A DNA stretch of 12,063 nt from Oscillospiraceae bacterium (lineage in GTDB: Bacteria; Bacillota_A; Clostridia; Oscillospirales; WRJC01), in assembly GCA_009785015.1 (NCBI GenBank), contig WQXD01000083.1:1-12063 (forward strand). Reading direction: 5' to 3'. Position 1 is the first letter of the stretch. Each line of letters starts with the position of its first letter. The position numbers and the translations under genes are program-made. The notes below the pieces were generated by a model. It was not told the origin of the DNA. It ran no database searches and was given only the letters and a program-made list of their open reading frames with translations. Positions 1 through 7,102 of the stretch are shown one piece after another.

Positions 1-1
1 A

Positions 2-1150
2 ATAACCGCGATAAAAATAAGGCTCGGGCTCGTGATAGGTTTCGGCGCGCTGTTCGGGATCTTGAATCTCATCTGGTGGGCGGTGTTCGGGCTTGTCCCG
101 AACGGCGAATCGACGCCCAAAAGTTCGCTGCTTTTTATCGTTCCCGCGTACGCGATCGATTACAGCTGCATAGAAAGCGAAATCCCGGAAAAAGAAGATT
201 TTCCGGAAGATGCCGCCGAAGCAAAAGATACGGAACAGGAAGCGGAAATTGCCGAAATCGTCGCAAATTCCATAATTTTGAGGATCGGCAGCCCGAAAGC
301 TTTGGTAGGGGGCAGTCTCTGCCATATCGACGAAGAAAACAAATATCTCTCCCCGTTCATAGACGAAAACGACCGGACCCTTGTCCCCGTCAGGTTCATC
401 GCCGAAACTTTGGGGTTTGGCGTCGAATTCGACTTTGAAACGGATTCAAAAAAAATAATGATCGGCGGCGATACGGACGATATGATGACGGAAGCCCGGA
501 ATTTGCCGCTCGTGATGTATATCGGGGAAAATATCCTCGAAGCGGGCGAGCTTTTTATCGAAATGGATACCGCTCCCGTGCTGACTTTTGAAGGCCGCAC
601 TTTTATTCCGGCGAGGCCTTTTGCCGAAAGCCTTTCCATCAACGTTTTCTACGCGGAATCCGAGCGGGTCATAATAATCACGGATTTGGATATCGGCGAC
701 GCGGAGCCGGCCGCGAAAAAAGCGGCGGAGAGCCTGCCCGTCTGGCCGATAGACATGCTTAAAGTTTTGAAAGAATGGAAAAACTGGCCCGCGAACCCCG
801 ACGGGACATATCACGCGGGGGCGGATTTCGCCATCGCCGAGGGCAGCGGCGTATATGCGGCGCACAGCGGCGCCGTCGAGGATGTTTTGGATTTGGGCAA
901 TATCAGCTACGGAAAATACATAATCGTAAAATCCGTGATAGGCGGCAAGGCGCGGTATATATATTACGGCCATCTGAGCGAGCAATCGGTGAAAAAAGGC
1001 GACAACGTGAGAGCGGGGGACATAATAGGCAAGACGGGGAACACCGGCAACTCGACGGGGCCGCACCTGCACTTTGAAGTCCGGGACGAAAACAAGACCC
1101 ACGGCTCGGCGGCAAACCCGTCATTGGACCCGTACGATTATCTGCCTTAA
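2..1150 (+). CDS. Membrane-anchored M23 (LytM-like) peptidase with copper amine oxidase N-like domain, 5' partial
   Basis: Probable cell-wall hydrolase acting outside the membrane. The frame is open to the window edge, so the true start probably lies to the left. An in-frame GTG at 32 has no good ribosome site and would fall inside the hydrophobic segment. Numbering from that GTG, residues 1-20 plus the preceding KIRLG-type basic stretch look like a signal anchor. An acidic spacer (about 48-75) follows. About 80-220 resembles the copper amine oxidase N-terminal-like domain (phrases such as LVPVRFIAETLGFGVEF and FIPARPFAESL), a non-catalytic module common in clostridial surface proteins. Residues about 250-365 are an M23 peptidase domain with H261-AGA-D265 and H345-L-H347, matching the HxxxD and HxH zinc/catalytic motifs of lysostaphin/LytM enzymes, so it is probably active on peptidoglycan cross-links. 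It ends 36 nt before ychF with no evident terminator between them. Confidence 0.88.
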   Translation: MTAIKIRLGLVIGFGALFGILNLIWWAVFGLVPNGESTPKSSLLFIVPAYAIDYSCIESEIPEKEDFPEDAAEAKDTEQEAEIAEIVANSIILRIGSPKALVGGSLCHIDEENKYLSPFIDENDRTLVPVRFIAETLGFGVEFDFETDSKKIMIGGDTDDMMTEARNLPLVMYIGENILEAGELFIEMDTAPVLTFEGRTFIPARPFAESLSINVFYAESERVIIITDLDIGDAEPAAKKAAESLPVWPIDMLKVLKEWKNWPANPDGTYHAGADFAIAEGSGVYAAHSGAVEDVLDLGNISYGKYIIVKSVIGGKARYIYYGHLSEQSVKKGDNVRAGDIIGKTGNTGNSTGPHLHFEVRDENKTHGSAANPSLDPYDYLP

Positions 1151-1186
1151 AAATCAAAATAATAATAACGGAGGCGCGGCATATTT

Positions 1187-2290
1187 ATGAAACTCGGCAT
1201 AATAGGGCTCCCGAATGTGGGGAAAAGCACGCTTTTCAACGCCCTGACAAACACAAAGGCCGAAACGGCCAATTACCAGTTCAGCACGATAACCGCCAAT
1301 GTCGGCACGGTAAACGTGCCGGACGAAAGACTCGATTTTTTGACGAACTTGAACAAATCCCAAAAGACCGTCCCCGCCTTTATCGAATTTTCGGATATAG
1401 CCGGGCTCGTGCAGGGCGCTTCCAAGGGTGAAGGCCTCGGCAACAAATTTTTGGCGAGCATACGCGAAGTCGACGCAGTCGTCCATGTGGTGCGCTGTTT
1501 TGAGGACGAAAAAATAATACACATAAGCGACTCCATCGATCCCGTCCGCGACGTCGAAATCGTCAATATGGAACTGATCTACGCCGACATGGAACTCGCG
1601 GAACGGAGGGTCGAACGCGCAAAAAAAGCGATGAAGAGCGATAAATCCGCGGAAAAAGAGGCGAAGCTCTTCGAAGAGCTTTTGGACGTTTTAAACGAGG
1701 GCAAATCCGCGCGCTCCGTAAATTACACGCCGGAACAGCTGGCAATTCTGGAGACTTGTCCGCTTTTGTCGCGAAAAAAGATAATCTATGTGGCAAATGT
1801 GAGCGAGGACGACGCCGCCGGGATAGAAAACGGCGGAAGCGGGAGCGTATATTACCGTAAATTAAACGAATTGGCGAAATCCGAAAACGCCGAGATAATC
1901 CCGGTGTGCGCGAAAACGGAGGCAGAAATAAACGAACTTCCCGAAATTGAGCGAAAGGAATTTTTAAGAGAGCTCGGAATAAAAAAACCGGGGCTCGAAA
2001 AGCTGATACAGGCGAGCTACAGGCTGCTCGGGCTCATATCGTATCTGACCTCCGGCCCCAAGGAAACCAAGGCCTGGACGATAAAAAAGGGGGCAAAAGC
2101 CCCCGAAGCCGCCGGGAAAATACACAGCGACATTGAAAAAGGCTTTATCAGGGCCGAAACGGTGGCCTTTGCCGATCTGCATGAATGCGGCACGATGGCC
2201 GCCGCGAAAGAGAAGGGCGTCTTGCGCAGTGAGGGAAAGGAATACGTGGTCTCTGACGGCGATGTGATCTTGTTCCGGTTCAATGTGTGA
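1187..2290 (+). CDS. ychF: Redox-regulated ATPase YchF (Obg/OLA1 family)
   Basis: Cytoplasmic P-loop ATPase of the universally conserved YchF/OLA1 family, which binds ribosomes and is linked to translation and oxidative-stress responses. The 367-residue length is standard. Visible motifs are the P-loop G7-LPNVGKST (7-15), switch motif D70-IAG, and the glycine-rich LVQGASKGEGLGNKFL that follows it. N204-VSE replaces the usual NKxD, the known feature that shifts this family towards ATP. The C-terminal part carries a TGS domain (from about LISYLTSGPKETKAW to the end, with a DLHECGTMAAAKEKG-like stretch typical of YchF). The start is supported by GGAGG at 1170-1174, although the 12-nt spacing is a little long. 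This housekeeping gene sits immediately upstream of the dynamin block, with only 24 nt between its stop and the next start. Co-transcription is likely; a functional link need not follow. Confidence 0.97.
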   Translation: MKLGIIGLPNVGKSTLFNALTNTKAETANYQFSTITANVGTVNVPDERLDFLTNLNKSQKTVPAFIEFSDIAGLVQGASKGEGLGNKFLASIREVDAVVHVVRCFEDEKIIHISDSIDPVRDVEIVNMELIYADMELAERRVERAKKAMKSDKSAEKEAKLFEELLDVLNEGKSARSVNYTPEQLAILETCPLLSRKKIIYVANVSEDDAAGIENGGSGSVYYRKLNELAKSENAEIIPVCAKTEAEINELPEIERKEFLRELGIKKPGLEKLIQASYRLLGLISYLTSGPKETKAWTIKKGAKAPEAAGKIHSDIEKGFIRAETVAFADLHECGTMAAAKEKGVLRSEGKEYVVSDGDVILFRFNV

Positions 2291-2314
2291 TGATAAATGC
2301 GGAGATAAAAAATT

Positions 2315-4021
2315 ATGGATGAATTTGCAAATTTCAAAAATCTGGAATTTAAATTATACGAATGCCTCTCGCAGATCCGTTCCATGTGCGCCTCCAAGGA
2401 AATACCCGGCGTCCGCGAGCTTGACGATGTGCTCGAAAGGATTAAAACGCGGATTTTTTCGATTGCCGTCATGGGCGAATTCAAACGCGGCAAGAGCACC
2501 TTTATCAACGCTTTACTGGGGACGCGCCTGCTGCCCGCGGACGTCACGCCTACGACGGCGACCGTCAACCGGATTATTTACGGCGACGAACCCGGCGTCA
2601 CCATAAAATACAAAGACGGAAAAGAGACGCCGGTGGCCCTTTCCCAACTCTCGGAATACGTAACCAAGCTGACAGAAGAGGCCGAGCGCCGCGCGGCGGA
2701 AATCGAATCGGCGGTCATACGCTATCCGACCGCGCTTTGCGCGAACCATATTGAAATAATCGATACCCCGGGCCTCAACGACGACGCGGCGATGACCGAA
2801 GTATCAATGTCGGTAGCAAAGCGCGTTGACGCGGTTATTCTTGTGATCTCCGCCCTTTCGCCGTTCTCGGAATTGGAAACAATGTTCGCCGCCCGTCTTG
2901 TGGCCATGGAAAATATCGACGCGCTGTTTTTTGTCGTCAGTTTTATCGATCAGATCGATGAGCCTGAACGCGAACCGTTTCTCGAAAAGTTAAAAGGCCG
3001 GATTGTCAAAGCCTTGCATTCGGAGCTTGAACAGTCGGGGGCGCTCGACGCGAAGTCGGAAAAAATACTGGGCGATTTGAATTTGTGCGCGGTGAGTTCC
3101 ACGGCGGCATTGGACGCGCTGACGCGCGGCGACAACAGGCTGTTGAAAAAAAGCAATTTGGAAACCCTGAAAACAAACCTTTTTCAATTTCTTACGGCTT
3201 CACAGGGTTATTCGCTGATACAAAAATCGCGCGCGGCAGCATCCAAGTATTGCGCTTTGCTCAATTCGGCAAATTCAAAAACGGCCGAAAAGCTCGAAGT
3301 CAGATCCGAATGGTTTAAAACAGCCGGAGCGCGGCTGATTTTTTACCGGGATCAGGGAGAGGCGGAATTTCGCGGGCTCCGCGGGCGGTTCGACGATATC
3401 AGCAGCGGCATTGTCCAGAAAATCAACCGGGAAAAAAACGCGTGCGCGAAACGCTGCATGGGGGTTATGGGCGGCATGGAAGCGTTTGACGAATTTTGCC
3501 GTTTTACGGATTTTACGATTTCAGAGAGCGAAACAATCAACAGCGGCCTGACAGCTGAACTCATATCCTCGGTAAAAGAGTCAATGCGTTCGGTTTCTGA
3601 AGATTTCAACAGTTTGGCGAGGGGCATAGTCGACGAGGTTCTGTCGGCGAACTTTGAAGCATCCGGCAAAAAACTGCGTTCGCTTGGTTGCTTTTCAGCT
3701 GATTTCGATATAACGCGCGCCGTTTGGCCGCCCGGTTTCAAATGGATGGCGGATGAAAGCGCTCCGCCGGGTCAGATGGCATGGTTGGCCAAGATAAACG
3801 CGAGTTTTAGGGCGTTTGTGGAAAACTGGACAAAATACATAGACGAATTATTCGGTATGTGGGAAAACTGGATCGGCATCGAACAAAGCCGCGTTGTCCG
3901 GCCTCTGCTCGGCGAACTCGAAAAAACGCATATGACGCATAACGCCCAAAAAAACCTGATGTTAAAATCGTTGGAAAAAGAACGCGCCAAATTGGACGAA
4001 ATCCAAAAAATAATCGATTGA
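2315..4021 (+). CDS. Dynamin-like GTPase A
   Basis: Large GTPase of the bacterial dynamin-like protein group, expected to act at membranes. Its 568 residues contain a short N-terminal helix, then a GTPase domain with P-loop G54-EFKRGKST-62, a G2 region with PTTAT (79-83) and G3 D150-TPG-153. The G4 site reads S209-FID rather than (N/T)(K/R)xD, so base specificity may be altered. The rest is predominantly helical, as in dynamin stalks. I see no long hydrophobic membrane segment. A tryptophan-rich stretch, six Trp between residues 471 and 519, could instead be an amphipathic contact surface. The GTPase half is closely related to GTPase B just downstream: residues 48-157 align without gaps to B 53-162 with about 62 identities by hand count, implying local gene duplication. 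GGAG at 2301-2304 supports the start; the next gene begins 22 nt downstream. Physiological role unknown. Confidence 0.93.
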   Translation: MDEFANFKNLEFKLYECLSQIRSMCASKEIPGVRELDDVLERIKTRIFSIAVMGEFKRGKSTFINALLGTRLLPADVTPTTATVNRIIYGDEPGVTIKYKDGKETPVALSQLSEYVTKLTEEAERRAAEIESAVIRYPTALCANHIEIIDTPGLNDDAAMTEVSMSVAKRVDAVILVISALSPFSELETMFAARLVAMENIDALFFVVSFIDQIDEPEREPFLEKLKGRIVKALHSELEQSGALDAKSEKILGDLNLCAVSSTAALDALTRGDNRLLKKSNLETLKTNLFQFLTASQGYSLIQKSRAAASKYCALLNSANSKTAEKLEVRSEWFKTAGARLIFYRDQGEAEFRGLRGRFDDISSGIVQKINREKNACAKRCMGVMGGMEAFDEFCRFTDFTISESETINSGLTAELISSVKESMRSVSEDFNSLARGIVDEVLSANFEASGKKLRSLGCFSADFDITRAVWPPGFKWMADESAPPGQMAWLAKINASFRAFVENWTKYIDELFGMWENWIGIEQSRVVRPLLGELEKTHMTHNAQKNLMLKSLEKERAKLDEIQKIID

Positions 4022-4043
4022 AAATAATTATGGGAGGAAAATC

Positions 4044-6104
4044 ATGAAAAACAAAATCAGCGGATTCGGCGATTATCGGAAGCTTGTGATCGATGTATGT
4101 TCGTATCTCGGCAAACTGAAAGAGTTCTGCGATGAATTGGGATTGGATAACAGCGGTCAGGTGATCAGCGAAGTTCTCGAGCGTGTTTCAAACCAGGCGT
4201 TTTCGATTGCGATAGTGGGCGAGTTCAAGCGCGGCAAAAGCACGCTGATAAACGCCCTGCTCGGACAAGATGTCCTTCCGACCGATATTCTGCCGTGTTC
4301 GGCGACGCTGAACCGTATAACTTACGGCATCGCGCCTTCGGTCGAGGTCCGATTCAAAGACGGAAATATCGACAGAGTCGATATCAACCGGCTCACCGAC
4401 TACGTGACCAAACTCACGCCCGAGGCCGAACAGCTTTCGGCAAACGTCTCGGAAGCGACTGTCTACTATCCGGTAAATTACTGCATGAACAATGTCGATA
4501 TCATCGATACTCCGGGCCTCAACGACGACAAAAATATGACCGATGTGACATTATCGGTGCTGCCTCGCTCAGACGCCGCGATCATGACGATTATGGCTAC
4601 GTCGCCGTTTTCCGATTATGAACGCGACTTTTTGGAAAACAAATTGCTCACCAGCGATATGGGGCGCGTATTGTTCGTCGTCACCCGCATTGACAGTTTT
4701 GACGACGAAGACGATGTCCAAAAAGTGCTCGCCTCCATCACCGGCCGTATCGAAAAATACACGATGGACAAAGCCGCCAAAACCTATGGAGCCGATTCTC
4801 CCGAGTATGCCGTATTCAAGCGCAAAATCGGCAAACCCAAGGTGTACGGCATATCGGCGAAACAAGCGGTCAAGGGAAAACTCACGGGCAACAATGACCT
4901 GCTGGAACGCAGCCGTTTTCCGGATTTTGAAAAAGCCCTTGAAAATTTCCTCACGGAAGAGCGCGGCTCGGTTCTGCTTCAGGTCCCCTTGAACCGCGCC
5001 GTTTCGGGCGCGGCTGAAATATTAAAAACGATCGAATTGCGCGAGAACGCGCTTTCGATGAAAAAAGAAGAATTTGAGGCGAAACACGCCGAGGCGCTGG
5101 CGGAGCTTGAGAATGTGCGCGTAAAAAAACGCGCGGAACTCAACCGCCTGACGGATTCCGCAGAGGCGAGTTTTCAAAATATGCAGCCGCTGCTCGACAA
5201 TTTCTGGGGAGAAGTGTCCGACACAGCCGAGGCGGTTGTTTACAATTCCCCAATAACCGACGACGATATCAAAAAAGACCGCGCAGAGGCGACCCAGCAG
5301 CGGTTAGCCGAAGAGATTTCCCGCGCGGTATCGATAAAAGCGCAGGAATTCACCGAACGGGTGCAGGTCGAAATCGAACGGAATGTCGCAGCGGATGTCG
5401 GCAAATCAGGCGCGTTCGCGCAGTATCTCTCCGAATCGCTGGGGAATATACATCATATGTTCGCCGGCGGCGGCAATGTGATCCAAACAAAGGATATGGC
5501 GATAGGCGGCGCGCTTTCATGGCTCGGAGGATTCGGCATCGGCGGCGCGTATATGGGATTCAAGCAAGGGGGCTGGAAAGGCGCGCTTGCCGGCGGCGCT
5601 GCGGGCGTTGCGGGAGCTGTAGGGGCGAGTGTCGGTATTGCCGCGATTGCGGGCGCTGTGGGTCTGACCATCGCCGGACCGGCGCTTTTGGTGGCGGGCG
5701 CCATTACGGCGGTCGCCTCGGTGTTTTCATCCAAATTCGTTTTGAAAAAATTCTTCAATAACAACGCAGTTCCGAAATTCCGCGAATCATTTGCCGAAGC
5801 GGTTCGCAGCCAGATCGGCGAATTCCGCAAAAACGGGGATTTCATCGAACAGATACGCTCGCAGGTATTCGGAGCTTACGGGCAAATCAAAGAGAACGTC
5901 GAGCGCGACACCGAAACCGTACTGCGCGACACCGAACAGACTCTGTCGTCAATCAAAGAACAGCTCACCGCCGACAAAGTCGCAAGCGAACACGAAAAAG
6001 AACGCTTGCTGGCTATGGCGGCCGAGTGCCGCGCGATAATCGACGAAGCCCAACGTCTGAACAATATGCTCATACCCGAAGAAAACGAGGAGGAGACGCT
6101 TTGA
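4044..6104 (+). CDS. Dynamin-like GTPase B with hydrophobic membrane-insertion segment
   Basis: Dynamin-superfamily GTPase of 686 residues, close in length to cyanobacterial BDLP. It has all main nucleotide-binding motifs: P-loop G59-EFKRGKST-67, G2 PCSAT (84-88), G3 D155-TPG-158 and G4 T214-RID-217. A long helical, coiled-coil-prone region (about 328-380) follows. Residues about 485-565 are a Gly/Ala-rich hydrophobic segment (phrases such as LAGGAAGVAGAVG and LTIAGPALLVAGAITAV), consistent with the bilayer-inserting paddle of BDLP/mitofusin-type proteins. The C-terminus (about 600-685) is again helical and charged, fitting the return strand of the stalk. It is the only one of the three GTPases here with an obvious membrane-insertion element, and so is the likeliest membrane anchor of a joint complex. 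GGGAGG at 4032-4037 supports the start. Its TGA stop overlaps the peptidase start (TGATG), suggesting translational coupling. Confidence 0.95.
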   Translation: MKNKISGFGDYRKLVIDVCSYLGKLKEFCDELGLDNSGQVISEVLERVSNQAFSIAIVGEFKRGKSTLINALLGQDVLPTDILPCSATLNRITYGIAPSVEVRFKDGNIDRVDINRLTDYVTKLTPEAEQLSANVSEATVYYPVNYCMNNVDIIDTPGLNDDKNMTDVTLSVLPRSDAAIMTIMATSPFSDYERDFLENKLLTSDMGRVLFVVTRIDSFDDEDDVQKVLASITGRIEKYTMDKAAKTYGADSPEYAVFKRKIGKPKVYGISAKQAVKGKLTGNNDLLERSRFPDFEKALENFLTEERGSVLLQVPLNRAVSGAAEILKTIELRENALSMKKEEFEAKHAEALAELENVRVKKRAELNRLTDSAEASFQNMQPLLDNFWGEVSDTAEAVVYNSPITDDDIKKDRAEATQQRLAEEISRAVSIKAQEFTERVQVEIERNVAADVGKSGAFAQYLSESLGNIHHMFAGGGNVIQTKDMAIGGALSWLGGFGIGGAYMGFKQGGWKGALAGGAAGVAGAVGASVGIAAIAGAVGLTIAGPALLVAGAITAVASVFSSKFVLKKFFNNNAVPKFRESFAEAVRSQIGEFRKNGDFIEQIRSQVFGAYGQIKENVERDTETVLRDTEQTLSSIKEQLTADKVASEHEKERLLAMAAECRAIIDEAQRLNNMLIPEENEEETL
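6089..6095 (+). promoter_or_regulatory. Ribosome binding site that fixes the M48 peptidase start
   Basis: GGAGGAG lies 8 nt before the ATG at 6104, inside the last codons of GTPase B. It supports that start over the longer in-frame GTG at 6026, which lies deep inside GTPase B, would add 26 non-conserved residues and has no comparable site. Confidence 0.8.
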
Positions 6105-7102
6105 TGATGGATCCGGTAAATCCGAACCCGACCGACGCGGTGGATATAAGCCTGCAAAAATATATTTCGGCGCGCGAGAAAACCTCGCGGGCGCATATGG
6201 AAAAAGGCGTGCCCGATTACGCGTTTGATCTCGACATTGAAATGCGGCGAAAAATAGACGCCATACCGTTCATGTACAAATTTTTCGAATATATCATGAA
6301 AACTCATATGCCGAAGATCCGTCAGCAGCTGAATCTCGACTGCATACTCACCGGTCCGAACCAATATCCGGAAATCTACGAAATGGGTGAGGAATGCGCC
6401 CGGCGCCTCGGCATCGGGATTCCGAAGATGTATGTCAAATATGACCCGTATATGAACGCATCCGCTCACGCATTTGACGATTCGGAGCCCATTATCGTAC
6501 TGCACACCAGTTTGATAGACGCGATGACGCCCGGCGAATTGAAAATGATCATCGGTCACGAGTGCGGACACATACACAACAACCATATGACATACAAACA
6601 GGCCGGCGAGATCATACTCGCAGTCACAGCGGGCGCCGCGAAAGCGATCGTTCCCGGATTGCGGCCCTTTATAACCTTGTTTACCTCCGGGGTGCGGGTG
6701 CTGTTCCAGGATTGGTCGCGCTGCGCGGAAATAACATGCGACCGGGCGGGAATCATAAACGCCGATAACGCCCTTGAGGCGATCATGGCGCAGGCGAAGA
6801 TAAAAACAGGAGGAATAGAGGCCTTAAACGGCATAAACCTCGACGAGTATGTGCGCCAGATCGACGATTCGCAATCGACGCCCGGACGTCTTCTCGAAAT
6901 TCTCAATACGCATCCCGCATCGCAGAAGCGGATACTCGCCGGCAAATTGTTCTCGCAGTGCGAAATTCTGTATAAATGGCGGCCCGAGTGGAAAACCCCG
7001 GACATGGTTGTTTTGCCTAAATCGCTGACTGACAAGAAGTGCCGTGAATTTATTTCGGTATTTCGCAGCGCGAAAAAATCCGATAAGGGGGCGAAAATAT
7101 GA
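6104..7102 (+). CDS. M48-family zinc metallopeptidase
   Basis: Predicted zinc-dependent endopeptidase of the M48 (HtpX/Ste24/OMA1-like) family, 332 residues from the ATG at 6104 (a second ATG at 6107 is equally possible). The zinc site is intact: H152-ECG-H156 with catalytic E153, and the downstream glutamate E209 in a CAEITCDRAG context, with D213 in the position of the usual M48 E..(A/C)D motif. Between them, about residues 165-200 are moderately hydrophobic (AVTAGAAKAIVPGLRPFITLF) and could be membrane-associated, though this is weaker than the clear transmembrane helices of HtpX. The rest is charged, so the protein may be cytosolic or peripheral. It is coupled at both ends, by TGATG with GTPase B and ATGA with GTPase C. 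That placement suggests the GTPases or their partners as substrates, but this is inferred. It could instead be a general quality-control protease. Confidence 0.92.
   Translation: MMDPVNPNPTDAVDISLQKYISAREKTSRAHMEKGVPDYAFDLDIEMRRKIDAIPFMYKFFEYIMKTHMPKIRQQLNLDCILTGPNQYPEIYEMGEECARRLGIGIPKMYVKYDPYMNASAHAFDDSEPIIVLHTSLIDAMTPGELKMIIGHECGHIHNNHMTYKQAGEIILAVTAGAAKAIVPGLRPFITLFTSGVRVLFQDWSRCAEITCDRAGIINADNALEAIMAQAKIKTGGIEALNGINLDEYVRQIDDSQSTPGRLLEILNTHPASQKRILAGKLFSQCEILYKWRPEWKTPDMVVLPKSLTDKKCREFISVFRSAKKSDKGAKI

Noticed and set aside
446..1102. 218-codon open frame on the - strand
   Set aside because: It lies wholly within the M23 peptidase gene, whose motifs are clear; its translation shows no recognisable domain.
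6026..6103. Longer start for the M48 peptidase at a GTG
   Set aside because: It lies inside GTPase B without a ribosome site; the ATG at 6104 has GGAGGAG at ideal spacing.
5876..6586. 236-codon open frame on the - strand across the end of GTPase B and the start of the peptidase
   Set aside because: Antisense shadow of two well-supported genes, with no recognisable motifs.
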